Assembly (NCBI RefSeq): GCF_010727945.1
Contig: NZ_AP022569.1
Location: 3,782,001-3,846,000, forward strand
Source of the DNA: Mycobacterium cookii
GTDB taxonomy: Bacteria > Actinomycetota > Actinomycetes > Mycobacteriales > Mycobacteriaceae
Direction of reading: 5' to 3'
Length of the DNA: 64,000 bases
Shown here: piece by piece, positions 50,894 to 60,502 of the stretch
How positions within the stretch are numbered: the first letter of the stretch is position 1
Layout: every line of letters starts with the position of its first letter
Notes under the pieces: generated by a model
Seen by the model: only the letters and a program-made list of their open reading frames with translations
What the model was told of the DNA's origin: nothing
The model's database searches: none
Made by a program: the position numbers and the translations under genes

Positions 50894-50908
50894 GTTGAAA
50901 ATTTCAAC
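50894..50908. promoter_or_regulatory. Perfect palindrome, candidate operator for gabD1 / acetolactate synthase
   Basis: gttgaaaatttcaac, 7-base arms around one base. It lies 27 bases upstream of gabD1 and just ahead of a TAGCCT -10 box (50912-50917) for the acetolactate synthase gene, so a bound repressor would block both directions. Confidence 0.5.
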
Positions 50909-50947
50909 ACCTAGCCTGCCACTAACGTTCCCAACAAGGGAGGGCCG

Positions 50948-52597
50948 ATGAGCAAAGCCGCCGAGCTGATAGTCAAGTGCCTGGAAAACGAAGGCGTCGA
51001 GGTGGTCTTCGGGCTGCCGGGTGAGGAGAACATCCGCTTCGTGCAGGCTCTCGCGTCGTCCAGCATTCGTTACGTGCTGACTCGGCACGAGCAGGGCGCA
51101 TCGTTCATGGCCGAGATGTACGGCCGGGTCACCGGCCGCGCGGCGGTGGTGTCCGCAACGCTCGGCCCGGGGGCGATCAACATGCAGCTGGGCGTCGCGG
51201 ATGCCACCACCAACAGCACGCCGTTGGTGGCGATCTCCGCTCAGGTCGGCCAGGACCGCGAGTACAAGGAGTCGCACCAGTACGTGGACCTGGTGTCGAT
51301 GTTCGCGCCGATCACCCGGTGGTCCGCCGATATTCCGACCGCGCATGCCATACCGGAGATGGTCCGCAAAGCGTTCAAGCTCGCCGAGACCGAACGACCG
51401 GCCGCGGTGTACCTGGCGGTGCCTGAGCACATCGACGCCGATGCCGACGACTATCCCGACCTGGGGCCATTGCCGCGCAACGTTGTTCGCGCGGACGCGC
51501 CCGCGGTTCGGCAAGTGGCGCGCGCGGTCGATATCCTGCGTAAGGCCAAGCGCCCGGTGGTGCTGGCCGGACACGGCGCGGCGCGCTCCGGCGCGACCGC
51601 TGCCCTGGTGCGGTTCTCCGAGAAGTTCGGCATTCCGGTGGCCAACACCTTCCACGGCAAAGGCGTGATGCCCGACGATCACCCCAACAGCATCGGGGCG
51701 CTCGGGTTCATGCGGCACGACTACGTCAACTTCGGTTTCGACAACGCCGACGCCGTCATCGCTGTGGGTTACGAGTTGCAGGAGTTCGATCCCGTTCGGA
51801 TCAATCCCCAAGCCGACAAGAAGATCATCCACATTCACCGGTTCCCCGCCGAGGTCGACGCGCATTACTCGGTCGACGTCGGGATCATCGGCGACATCAG
51901 CGAGTCGCTGGACGCGCTCACTGAGGCGCTCGACGACCACGTCTTCACCGCCGACCCGGAGATCCCCGGGTCAGGTCTGCTCGCCGAAGAATTCGAACGC
52001 GGACAACAGGATTCGCGCTTCCCGCTCGCACCCGCGCGGGTGGTCGCCGACACCAGGGCGGCGCTGGACCGCGCTGACGTTGTGCTGGTCGACACCGGTG
52101 CCACGAAGATGTGGATGGCCCGGCTCTACCCGACGTATGAGCCGAACACCTGTCTGATCTCAAATGGACTGTCCACCATGAGCTTTGCGCTGCCCGGTGC
52201 CCTCGGGGTCAAGTTGGCGAAACCCGAGGCGAAGGTGTTGGCCGTGGCGGGTGACGGGGCGTTCCTGATGAACGCCCAGGAGATCGAAACCGCTGTCCGG
52301 GAGAAGATCCCGCTGGTCGTGCTGATCTGGGAAGACGGCGGCTACGGCCTCATCGAGTGGAAGATGGACCTCGAGCTCGGCGAACACCACTACGTGAAGT
52401 TCGGCAACCCGGACATCGTGAAGTTCGCGGAAAGCTTTGGGGCCAAGGGATATCGCATCAACAGCGCCGACGAACTGCTGCCGACGCTGCAGGCCGCCTT
52501 GGACGATGACGGGGTGTCGTTGATCTGCTGCCCGGTCGACTACTCCGACAACCTGCGGTTGACCGACCGGCTTGGTGAACTCGACGAGACGCTCTAG
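50948..52597 (+). CDS. Acetolactate synthase large-subunit-like TPP enzyme
   Basis: The 549-residue thiamine diphosphate enzyme has the activating glutamate E48 in TRHEQGASFMAEMYGR, an ADATTNSTPLVAIS middle domain and the Mg/TPP motif GDGAFLMNAQEIE with WEDGGYGLIEWK. The central stretch ELQEFDPVRINP resembles catabolic (AlsS-like) acetolactate synthases more than anabolic IlvB. It condenses two pyruvates to 2-acetolactate. No regulatory subunit or decarboxylase gene is adjacent. AAGGGAGG stands before the ATG. M. tuberculosis has no such gene here. Confidence 0.85.
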   Translation: MSKAAELIVKCLENEGVEVVFGLPGEENIRFVQALASSSIRYVLTRHEQGASFMAEMYGRVTGRAAVVSATLGPGAINMQLGVADATTNSTPLVAISAQVGQDREYKESHQYVDLVSMFAPITRWSADIPTAHAIPEMVRKAFKLAETERPAAVYLAVPEHIDADADDYPDLGPLPRNVVRADAPAVRQVARAVDILRKAKRPVVLAGHGAARSGATAALVRFSEKFGIPVANTFHGKGVMPDDHPNSIGALGFMRHDYVNFGFDNADAVIAVGYELQEFDPVRINPQADKKIIHIHRFPAEVDAHYSVDVGIIGDISESLDALTEALDDHVFTADPEIPGSGLLAEEFERGQQDSRFPLAPARVVADTRAALDRADVVLVDTGATKMWMARLYPTYEPNTCLISNGLSTMSFALPGALGVKLAKPEAKVLAVAGDGAFLMNAQEIETAVREKIPLVVLIWEDGGYGLIEWKMDLELGEHHYVKFGNPDIVKFAESFGAKGYRINSADELLPTLQAALDDDGVSLICCPVDYSDNLRLTDRLGELDETL

Positions 52598-52603
52598 CGC
52601 CGT

Positions 52604-54010
52604 CTAGTCGGGTAGTGAGATCGGCCGCAGATAGCTGGCTTCCAGCGTGCGATGCCACCAGGCGTGCTCTCGCCGCAGTTCAGCCGGACTGGTGAAGCGG
52701 TAACGGTAGAGCTGGGCCCGCACATAGTGCGGCGGGCCGTCCGGGAAGGGATTGCCGTGTAGCAGGCGCAGCGTCGCCGGATCATTTCGCAAGAGCCGCA
52801 GCATGAATGGCCTAAACCATGATTGGGCATACTGCGGGGAGATGGCGGCGAACCACATCAGCCAATCCAGCCGCAGGTGATATGGCGCCCACTGCCGCGG
52901 CAGCCGTCGCACCGGTCCGGGCTTGCCTTTGAACTCGTATTCCTTCCAGACCGTCTGGTCGGTGATACTCGCTTCGTCGGTCCCCTCGATTACCACTTCC
53001 CGTCGGATACGGCCGACGCTGCCGAACGCCCCGTAAGTGTTGACCAGATGAAAAGGGTTGAAGGACATGTTCATCCGTTGGCGTCGCGAGATCATGTTGC
53101 GCACCGGCCAATAGCTGAGCAGCAGCGTCAGCACGGCGAACGCGATCACCAGCGCGGCGAACCAGCGTGGCGCTTCGACGAGCTGTGGCCTTCGTGGCGT
53201 AGGTAGTTCAATGACGCTGCAGCCCAGCAGGATTGTCAACCAGTTGAGCCAGGCGAAGTTACCGGACAGCACCAGCCAGAGCTGCGTGACGACGATGATC
53301 GCGCCGGCGACGCCCGCCACCGGCTGCGGTGCGAGCAGGCCGAACGGGACGATGAGCTGCGCAAAATGGTTGCCCGCAGCCTCGATTCGGTGCAGAGGCT
53401 TGGGCAGATGGTGGAAGAACCAGCTCAACGGTCCGGGCATCGGCTGCGTCTCGTGGTGGTAGTACAGGCAGGTCAGATCGCGCCAGCAGGAGTCGCCGCG
53501 CAGCTTGATCAGCCCCGCTCCGAATTCCAGCCGGAACAGCAGCAACCGCGCCAACCACATCGCCAGCACCGGCGGCGCGACGTGGTCGTTGCCGAGAAAG
53601 ATTGCCAGGAAACCTACTTCGAGGAGTAGCGATTCCCAGCCGAACGAGTACCACGCCTGGCCGACGTTGACGATCGACAAGTACAGCACCCACAGCAGCG
53701 ACCACAGCAGCACCGTCAACCCGAGCGGCACCACACCGGACAGGCCACCCGCCATGGCCGCCGACAGCGCCGCCCCCGACCATGCGACCGCCGCGAAGAA
53801 CCGATCGGAGTAGTGCACGTGGAAGATGCTCGGTGACTGTTTGAAGGACCGACGGGCCACAAATCGCGGTACCGGCAGCAGCCCGTGCTCACCGATCAGC
53901 GCCCGGAATTGCCGTGCTGCCGCGACGAATGCGAGAAGGTAGACGGCTGCGATGCCACGCTCGAGTATCAGTCTGCCCAACCAATACTCCGGTGCGTTCA
54001 ACCAGTTCAT
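52604..54010 (-). CDS. Lipase maturation factor family membrane protein (Rv0235c-like)
   Basis: The 468-residue protein has several hydrophobic segments and the family sequences YSFGWESLLLEVGFL, RLLLFRLEFGAGLIKLRGD and LTCLYYHHETQPMPGP, the hallmark region of LMF1-like proteins. The C-terminal soluble part has WKEYEFKGKPG. In animals LMF1 helps lipases fold in the ER; the bacterial role is unknown. Rv0235c (482 residues) matches in position. It converges on the acetolactate synthase gene with 6 bases between stops. Confidence 0.85.
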   Translation of the reverse strand: MNWLNAPEYWLGRLILERGIAAVYLLAFVAAARQFRALIGEHGLLPVPRFVARRSFKQSPSIFHVHYSDRFFAAVAWSGAALSAAMAGGLSGVVPLGLTVLLWSLLWVLYLSIVNVGQAWYSFGWESLLLEVGFLAIFLGNDHVAPPVLAMWLARLLLFRLEFGAGLIKLRGDSCWRDLTCLYYHHETQPMPGPLSWFFHHLPKPLHRIEAAGNHFAQLIVPFGLLAPQPVAGVAGAIIVVTQLWLVLSGNFAWLNWLTILLGCSVIELPTPRRPQLVEAPRWFAALVIAFAVLTLLLSYWPVRNMISRRQRMNMSFNPFHLVNTYGAFGSVGRIRREVVIEGTDEASITDQTVWKEYEFKGKPGPVRRLPRQWAPYHLRLDWLMWFAAISPQYAQSWFRPFMLRLLRNDPATLRLLHGNPFPDGPPHYVRAQLYRYRFTSPAELRREHAWWHRTLEASYLRPISLPD

Positions 54011-54076
54011 CTCCGCAGCTCCCGGCGAGGAGTCAAAGTTTCATTGTCGCGCGTACCCCTCCGGCTGGCGGGAAAA

Positions 54077-55654
54077 CTAGCGTCGCCCGACGATGTACGG
54101 CGGCGGCATGCCCGCGATGACAGCACCGAAATTCCGGAGCGCCGTGTTGCCGTCGGACCAGTAGCTGCTGTGCGCGTCGACGCTGGGCAGGCCGAGCGGG
54201 CCGGTGGGCCCGGGATCGGCGGCCAGTCGGGTGGCGCCGAACCCGGGCGCGGTCGGTTCGGCGCCCAGCGTCCATTCGGTGACGACGCCGCCGAAGCCGA
54301 TGATGTCGTTGCCGGCGCGCATCGCATAAACGTGGGCGCCGGGGGTCAGGCTCAGGCGGTCGGCACGCTCGACCAGCATGCCGGGGCTCCCGACCGCAAT
54401 GACGTTGTCGGCGTCGAGGTGGTGTCCGCCGGAAGCCGCCGCCCCGAGCACGGTCGATCCGTAGCTGTGGCCGATCACGGTGTCGATCGACCGATGCCCG
54501 ACGTGCGAGGCCCGCAGCCCGTTCTCGAACACGTCCAGACGATCCGCGCCGCGCTGTGCGGGCCCCGGAAGGGCCGCGCGGCTGAGATCCATCGGACGGT
54601 CGTAGCCCATCCACGTCGTCACCGCGACGTCGTCCGGTTTCAGGCCGGTGCCGGCGGCCAGTGCGGCGGTGCGCATGGCCGACGCGATCCGGTCGCTGAA
54701 CGACAGCCGAGACAGGTCTTGGCCGGTGCCGGGCAGAAAGATCGCGTTGCGGGCCGCGGTGTCCGGATTGCCGATCGACAATGCGCCGTGGCCGAACTCG
54801 TCGAGCAGGCCCAGGTAGCGCTTCGGCCCATTGTCGAGGCTCAACTGCGCGTCGACGGCCCGGTAAGCATCGAGTTGTTTTCTGGCAGCGTCGAATTGCG
54901 ACTGCAGCGCGTAGAGGATGCCGTCGTCGACGAGATGTCCGGTGAGCAGCTCGTCGATGCTGAGCCGCATTCGGTCGAGGTCGGCCTGGGTACGCTGCTC
55001 GAGTTCGGTCAGGTGCAGCCGGTTGTAGTGGTCCTTGCCCAAGTGGTCCGGCGGATCCCACGGCATCCCGTCCCGGTTGCCGATGCTGTGATCCCTGCGG
55101 AAAAGCTCGTCTTTCTCGTCGGGGGTGAGCCGATTCCACAGCTCGTTGAACTGTCTCGGGTCGTCGGGCAGCGGGTCGGACAGCGCACGTCGGAGCTGTG
55201 GTCGACGGTCCTGTCGTTCGCGGCCGACCGTGCCGATGGCGGCGGCCAAATCCTGGTCGATCGAGTTCGCCTCTACGACAATCAGATTCAGCCGATTTCG
55301 CAGGTCATTGTTACCAGGGAGCACTGTGTTGGTCAGCGGGTCGATCGCCATGTCGAGCTCGTCGGCATCGTGGCGCAGTGCGGCCAGGTTCGCCTGCAGC
55401 CGTGCGATGCGGTCGGCTGCGACGCCGGCCGCCCGCGCGACTGTCAGCGACTCGACGCCGTGCGCGTCGAGTTCGGCGCGGATTATCGCGTTGGTGTGTT
55501 GGCGGACTTCAGCTTTGGCGCCGACCCAGGTGTCGTCCAGCGCCATGTCGTCCGCTGCGTCCAGGGTGGCCCGGCCACGCGCGCCGGCCGCCAGGTGCAC
55601 CTCGCGGACCGCGTCGACGCTCCACCGATCGATGTCGGCCACCGTCAACGACAC
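54077..55654 (-). CDS. WXG-headed alpha/beta hydrolase (DUF1023), probable type VII secretion-linked
   Basis: The 525-residue protein begins with a helical domain containing a WxG turn (W43-V-G45 in DDTWVGAKAE) and long helices to about 260. A DUF1023 alpha/beta-hydrolase domain follows, with nucleophile S397 in GHSYGSTVLG, and DIIGF and VDAHSSYW further on for the rest of the active site. The GTG start lies 3 bases after the stop of a small WXG100-like gene. The pairing suggests the two fold together through their helical hairpins and may leave by an ESX system. The substrate is unknown. M. tuberculosis lacks this gene at the locus. Confidence 0.8.
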   Translation of the reverse strand: MSLTVADIDRWSVDAVREVHLAAGARGRATLDAADDMALDDTWVGAKAEVRQHTNAIIRAELDAHGVESLTVARAAGVAADRIARLQANLAALRHDADELDMAIDPLTNTVLPGNNDLRNRLNLIVVEANSIDQDLAAAIGTVGRERQDRRPQLRRALSDPLPDDPRQFNELWNRLTPDEKDELFRRDHSIGNRDGMPWDPPDHLGKDHYNRLHLTELEQRTQADLDRMRLSIDELLTGHLVDDGILYALQSQFDAARKQLDAYRAVDAQLSLDNGPKRYLGLLDEFGHGALSIGNPDTAARNAIFLPGTGQDLSRLSFSDRIASAMRTAALAAGTGLKPDDVAVTTWMGYDRPMDLSRAALPGPAQRGADRLDVFENGLRASHVGHRSIDTVIGHSYGSTVLGAAASGGHHLDADNVIAVGSPGMLVERADRLSLTPGAHVYAMRAGNDIIGFGGVVTEWTLGAEPTAPGFGATRLAADPGPTGPLGLPSVDAHSSYWSDGNTALRNFGAVIAGMPPPYIVGRR

Positions 55655-55657
55655 CGG

Positions 55658-55945
55658 TCAGACCGCACCCAGCTTTTCGGCGCGCTCGTTCTCCTCGGCA
55701 GCGAGGCGCATCCCGTCGTCGGTCAACTCCAAGGCGTGATCGCCGAGTCGGGTGAGCATTCGACGCGATGCCTGCAACCATTCCGCCACTGCGATATTCA
55801 GCGCTGTGGCGGAGAGGCCCACCCAGCCCGACTGGGCTGCGGCAATCCGGTTGTCCGATGTCAGGTGGGCGGTTGCCACGTCCTCGCCGACTCCGGCGAT
55901 GCGCGCTGCCGAGGCGGCCAATGCCGCCAAGTCGACTCGATACAT
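55658..55945 (-). CDS. WXG100-like small helical protein (type VII secretion target type)
   Basis: The 95-residue protein is predicted helix-turn-helix with W41-V-G43 at the turn (QSGWVGLSATAL) and no signal peptide or membrane segment, the profile of WXG100/EspC-like proteins. It is directly followed by the hydrolase whose N-terminal domain has a matching WVG turn. It probably forms the heterodimer partner needed for stability or export. An upstream in-frame alternative start was not supported by a ribosome binding site. Confidence 0.75.
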   Translation of the reverse strand: MYRVDLAALAASAARIAGVGEDVATAHLTSDNRIAAAQSGWVGLSATALNIAVAEWLQASRRMLTRLGDHALELTDDGMRLAAEENERAEKLGAV

Positions 55946-56022
55946 GCCATAGCCGTAACAGCGGCCCAGATGGCCGGCAACTCACCTGGGGGCCCGACGG
56001 GTGTGCTATGCACAGTTGTGCG

Positions 56023-59000
56023 TTAACGCCCAGCCGACGGCCGCGTCACCACCGAGGCCGCCACTGCCGCAAGCGATATCAGCGCGAGTAGTTGCACCCA
56101 GGGCGAATGGCCGGCGTAACCGTCGACGGCCCGCCAGGGGTGCCGGGCGAGCGTCGCGCCGGCCAGGATCAGACCGCCGGCACTCAGCCCCAGCGTCACG
56201 GCGTCGCGTCGTCGCGGGTCACCGCGCAATACCCACCGCAGACCGAGCGCCGCGGCGAACACCGCAACGCCCGCGAGGCCGGCGATCACCGCCGTCGTCG
56301 CGAACACCGCGCCGACCGCCCACGACCCGGGTGTCCACGGGCGCGCCGCCGGATCGTCGGAAGGTTCTCGGCGCCGCGGCCACCACGCCATCAGGGCCAC
56401 CAGCGGTAGCAGCGTCAGACCAACGGCCAGGCCGGCGCGGTACAGCGAGTTCGGCGCGAACGTCAGCGTTACGGTGCCCGACGTTCCCGGCGGCACCACC
56501 CAACCCTGCTGCCACCCGTTGACCACGATCGGCGTCAGCCGAGTCCCGGTGCCCGTTCGCGCCACCCAGCCCGCATTGATGCTTTCCGGCACGACCAACA
56601 CCCGCGGCGCCGGCGAGTCCGCGACGCGTACTTCGCGACGGGCCGGACCCCACGCCTCGGTGGATGCCGGAGTGACTGATGCGGTCGACGGAATCGCCTG
56701 CGGCCCAGACAATGTCGCGCCGTCAACGACGAATTGCGGTCCCGGGCTGATCAATAACTCCTGCTGTCCGGTCGGTAACATGATCGGCTGCGGGTCGCAA
56801 AGTTCCGCAGCGATCGGCGTGCCGTCCAGCAATGCGCCTGCCGATGCATGAATCGAGGTGTGCACGAATCGGCCTGCGATGGCGATGACCGGCCCGCGGT
56901 CGCAGTCGACGGTGACGTCTCGGGCCCGATTGCGGGTGGCATCGGCCGGGGCAATCGGTGTGCCGTCTTTGCCGAGCGCCGTGATCTCGGCGAGCCCCGG
57001 CGGTTTGAGTTGGTCGAATCCCAGTGCGGTGCGGTCGATCACGTCGTCCCAGTCGAGCAGGCTGACCGTCACGGTGTCGGTGACCCTGGGTTGCAGCGGC
57101 ACGCTCTGCGGACCGGATCCGGTCAGACGGCGTACCTGCGGGCCGTCACCGAGGTCGATGGCCACCATGGTCGGGTGCACCGGCAGCGGCGACGCGCTCG
57201 GCGTCAGTCGCAGGCCGCCCACCTCGGTGGGCTCCGGCAGGGTGAGGGTCAGCGTCGGGGCGGTCTTGTGTTGCACCACGCGCTGCGGCGCCGTCCAGGC
57301 GGTGGCGGGGTCGCCGTCCGTGGCGGCGTAGGCCGAGCCGAGCACGTCGACCAGATCCGAGTCGCCGCGGGCCCGGACGGCGCCCGGTTCGGCGACCAGG
57401 TCGGCCAGTTGTGGTCCCGAACGCGCCCGCACCCAGACCATGGGCTTTACCTGCGTGGGCTGCGGCACACTCAGCATGCGGCTGAAGGTGGCGGGCGATT
57501 CCGGTGCCAGCGCCATCGACGGCGCGCACCGGACATCGGTCGGGCCCATCGCGCAGCCGGGCCTGTCCAGTGGCTCGGATCCCAGATCCCATTGGGCGAC
57601 AACCGAATTCGTTGGCGGAGCGGGGACCAGCGCGGTGTGTCGCAGGTCGACCGGATGGGCGAACCCGGCGGCGTCGAACTGAGTGATGGACAGGTCGGTG
57701 ATCGCGAACTGCACGCCGGGGGAGCCGTCGCTGGTGCCGATCGCGGTGATCCGCACCCACGGGGTCTCTCCGTATGGCAGCGCGGCTGTGACGGGTTTAC
57801 CGGACTCGTCGAAACGCAATGTCGTTGTGCCGGTAGCAGTTTCAACTTCTACGCGGCGGACCTGCGCCCCGACGGTGGTGGCGCTGGGGGTGATCGCGAT
57901 GACGCTGTTGGTGATCGGATGGTCGAAGTCGATGCGCAGCCATTGGCCGACAGCCGACTGCAGACTGTTCGACACCCACGCCGTCGCGGAATCGCCGTCG
58001 ATCGCGGCGGCCGGGGAGGCGGCGGTGGCGACATCGGGCAGCGCGGTGGAGTCCGACGACGAACTGGATGCCGTCAGCCGTCCTCCGCTCCATCCGCCGT
58101 AGACCGTGTCCGCGCCCGGGCTCGGATAGTCCGGCACCCGGTTGAACGTGTGCCGCGCATCGCCGTCGGCGCGAATCGCCGACGAGTGGTCGTCGACGCG
58201 GCCGTAGTCGGTCTCGCGGGCCAGCGGTGTGTCGGTCACCGTCACCACCGGGACCGGCAGCCGCGCACGCTCGGCGTCGGCGGTCAGCAGCACCGGACCC
58301 AGCGGGGGCTGCCCGGTGAGCCGGCGTCGCTCGTCGAGTCGCAGCAACACCTCGGGCCCGCCGTCGACGCGGGCCAGCTGGTCGACGTCGGCGAGGTAGG
58401 GCGCAGCCGGGTTAGCTGCGGCGACGCGGTAGATCTCGACGGCGGGGTACCGGGGCCGCAACCCGCTGTCGGCGACGAAACCGGACACCGGGCCCGGTCC
58501 GACCGGCGCGCCGAACTGGGCCACCTTCTGCAGTCGCGGCGACCCGGTGATCGCCCGGTGCACCAGGATCGGGCGGGCCGATCGTGAGGTGTCCGGGTCC
58601 AGATCGTTGCGCACCACGACATACGAAATCCTTTGGCGGGCAAGCGTATCGGCGAGCCCAGCAGAGGGCCGTCCGGCGGCGAACAACCGCTGGACCGAAT
58701 CCAGCGCGCGGATGGTCTGCGGCGGTGTCAGTGGAATCGAGTCACGAACGCCCCACGGGCTGTCGCCGAGCACCTGCAGCGGTTCGTCGTGGCTGGTGCC
58801 CCACAGTTGGGTGGCGAACGGTGCACCGGGAACCACCAGCACGCGGCCCGGCGTCGGCGTGCCGGTGTCGTGTGCGGTGAGCCAGTCGGCGGTTTCATGC
58901 CAATACCGCGGTATCTCGGTGAACGTGCCGGGCGGGGCGATCCGGCCCGTCCATGCCAAGGACGTCCCGGCGATCAGCGCGGTCAGCGCGACGATCCCGG

Positions 59001-60231
59001 CCGCGACCCGTCTGTCGCGCTCGGGGTGGGCGAAAGCGTGCACCCATACCGATCTGGGCGCGCTGCCCGGCAGCGGAATCCGGCCCAGCAGCTGGGCCAG
59101 ACCCAGCACGACCGGGATGCGGATCAGGGGCTCCAGCTTGTGCACATTGCGCAGCGGGGCGCCACCGGCGTCCAGGAAAGCCTGCACCTGGTGGGCCAGC
59201 GGCGAACCCAGCCCGCCGCTATAGCCGACGCCCAGCAGCACCACGCCGACCAGCAGCATCGTCACCAGTCGGCCCCGGGCCGCCATGCCGGCCATCGCGA
59301 GGCCGGCCAGCCCGGCGGCTGCCACCAGGCTGGTGGCCAGAATGGCGACCGGTCCGGTGACCAGCGGTGCGCCCGCGGTCGCATTGGGTGCGACGAACGG
59401 TGTCCAGCTGCCGGTGCCGCGCAGCACCTCGACCAGCGACGACCACTGCGTCGTCACGCCGGAGGATTCGATGAAATCCAGGAACGGTGGGCTGATCCGC
59501 GCCATCAGGATCAACGCCACCAGCCACCACGACGTCGCCAAGGCCAACGCCAACGCCCACCACGCTGTGAAGCGCCACCACCGCCGGTTGGGTCGATGGC
59601 TGGCCCACCAGATCACCGCGGGCAGGCAGCCGGCCAGCGTCGCGATCGCGTTGACCGCCCCCATCAGCGCCACCGCCACCCCGGCCTGACCGGCCAGCCG
59701 GCGCACCGACCTGTCGCCGCCGCGCAGCGCCAGGATCGTCGGCAGTAGCACCCACGGCGCCAGCATGATCGGCAGCGTCTCCGACGAGATCGACCCCAGC
59801 GTGGCCAACACCCGGGGCGACAGTGCAAACGCCGTCGCGGCGATCACCCGCGACGAGGGGCTGCCGATACCCAGCGCCTCGGCGACACGCAGCAGCCCCC
59901 AGAAGCCGGCGGTCAGCAACAGCGCCCACCACAGCCGCTGGGTGAGCCAACCCGGCAGCCCCAGCAGGTGACCGGCCACAAAGAAGGCGCCGTGCGGGAA
60001 CAGGTAGCCGTACGCCTGGTTCTGGGCCTGGCCGAACGGCAGGTCGCTGTTCCACAGGTTGGTCGCCCGGGCCAGGAAGCGCAGCGGGTTGGCGGTGAGG
60101 TCGAGCTTGGTGTCCGGCGAGATCTCACCGGGCGACGACGCCAGGCTCAGTGCCAGGGCGACCGCAGCGACCAGCCACAGCCACCGCCGCGACAGCGGCA
60201 CGGCCTCGTCGGGCCCCGGCACGGCCCGCAT
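56023..60231 (-). CDS. aftD: Arabinofuranosyltransferase AftD
   Basis: The 1402-residue protein matches AftD (Rv0236c, about 1400) in length and order. The N-terminal half is a GT-C membrane enzyme with the catalytic Asp region EISPDTKLDL at about 37-46 and many transmembrane segments. A long periplasmic part with carbohydrate-binding-like beta domains follows (about 650-1270), and C-terminal membrane helices end the chain. It adds arabinofuranose from decaprenyl-phosphoryl-arabinose to arabinogalactan and lipoarabinomannan, and is essential where tested. The DUF2613 gene upstream ends 16 bases before its ATG, so they share a transcript. Confidence 0.95.
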   Translation of the reverse strand: MRAVPGPDEAVPLSRRWLWLVAAVALALSLASSPGEISPDTKLDLTANPLRFLARATNLWNSDLPFGQAQNQAYGYLFPHGAFFVAGHLLGLPGWLTQRLWWALLLTAGFWGLLRVAEALGIGSPSSRVIAATAFALSPRVLATLGSISSETLPIMLAPWVLLPTILALRGGDRSVRRLAGQAGVAVALMGAVNAIATLAGCLPAVIWWASHRPNRRWWRFTAWWALALALATSWWLVALILMARISPPFLDFIESSGVTTQWSSLVEVLRGTGSWTPFVAPNATAGAPLVTGPVAILATSLVAAAGLAGLAMAGMAARGRLVTMLLVGVVLLGVGYSGGLGSPLAHQVQAFLDAGGAPLRNVHKLEPLIRIPVVLGLAQLLGRIPLPGSAPRSVWVHAFAHPERDRRVAAGIVALTALIAGTSLAWTGRIAPPGTFTEIPRYWHETADWLTAHDTGTPTPGRVLVVPGAPFATQLWGTSHDEPLQVLGDSPWGVRDSIPLTPPQTIRALDSVQRLFAAGRPSAGLADTLARQRISYVVVRNDLDPDTSRSARPILVHRAITGSPRLQKVAQFGAPVGPGPVSGFVADSGLRPRYPAVEIYRVAAANPAAPYLADVDQLARVDGGPEVLLRLDERRRLTGQPPLGPVLLTADAERARLPVPVVTVTDTPLARETDYGRVDDHSSAIRADGDARHTFNRVPDYPSPGADTVYGGWSGGRLTASSSSSDSTALPDVATAASPAAAIDGDSATAWVSNSLQSAVGQWLRIDFDHPITNSVIAITPSATTVGAQVRRVEVETATGTTTLRFDESGKPVTAALPYGETPWVRITAIGTSDGSPGVQFAITDLSITQFDAAGFAHPVDLRHTALVPAPPTNSVVAQWDLGSEPLDRPGCAMGPTDVRCAPSMALAPESPATFSRMLSVPQPTQVKPMVWVRARSGPQLADLVAEPGAVRARGDSDLVDVLGSAYAATDGDPATAWTAPQRVVQHKTAPTLTLTLPEPTEVGGLRLTPSASPLPVHPTMVAIDLGDGPQVRRLTGSGPQSVPLQPRVTDTVTVSLLDWDDVIDRTALGFDQLKPPGLAEITALGKDGTPIAPADATRNRARDVTVDCDRGPVIAIAGRFVHTSIHASAGALLDGTPIAAELCDPQPIMLPTGQQELLISPGPQFVVDGATLSGPQAIPSTASVTPASTEAWGPARREVRVADSPAPRVLVVPESINAGWVARTGTGTRLTPIVVNGWQQGWVVPPGTSGTVTLTFAPNSLYRAGLAVGLTLLPLVALMAWWPRRREPSDDPAARPWTPGSWAVGAVFATTAVIAGLAGVAVFAAALGLRWVLRGDPRRRDAVTLGLSAGGLILAGATLARHPWRAVDGYAGHSPWVQLLALISLAAVAASVVTRPSAGR

Positions 60232-60247
60232 CGTGGGGTGCGCCAGG

Positions 60248-60421
60248 TTAGCTGCGGTTGCCGTACTCGACCCGGTTGAGCACCGAGGACTGCGGGTCGC
60301 CGCCGGGCAGTGGCGGCTTGGTGTCTTGCTGCACCATCAACGTGATCCCGAAAATCGCGGCGGCGCCCAGCAGCAGACCGACCACGACGCTGGCGGCGGC
60401 GGGCGCGACAAAGCGATTCAT
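60248..60421 (-). CDS. Small membrane/secreted protein, DUF2613 (Rv0236A-like)
   Basis: Read on the minus strand, 57 residues start MNRFVAPAAASVVVGLLLG and end NRVEYGNRS. It has one N-terminal hydrophobic segment (about 6-30) and a short Pro-rich tail outside. Length and sequence match Rv0236A, the conserved partner of aftD, and the order and spacing are also the same. It may assist AftD; no function is known. It is too short for most gene tracks. Confidence 0.88.
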   Translation of the reverse strand: MNRFVAPAAASVVVGLLLGAAAIFGITLMVQQDTKPPLPGGDPQSSVLNRVEYGNRS

Positions 60422-60502
60422 AGCTGCAACCTAACAGAGGACGTAGAGGATGAGGTCGCGGCCGGTAGCCGCGAGCCGGTCAGCCCATGACAGCATGGCC
60501 TG

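Noticed and set aside
53885..56026. 713-codon plus-strand open frame
   Set aside because: It runs antisense across the DUF1023 hydrolase and WXG genes, has low-complexity Arg/Val/Gly composition and no motif. In high-GC DNA such shadows are common.
56848..58587. 579-codon plus-strand open frame inside aftD
   Set aside because: Shadow of the aftD periplasmic region; Arg/Gly-rich translation without motifs.
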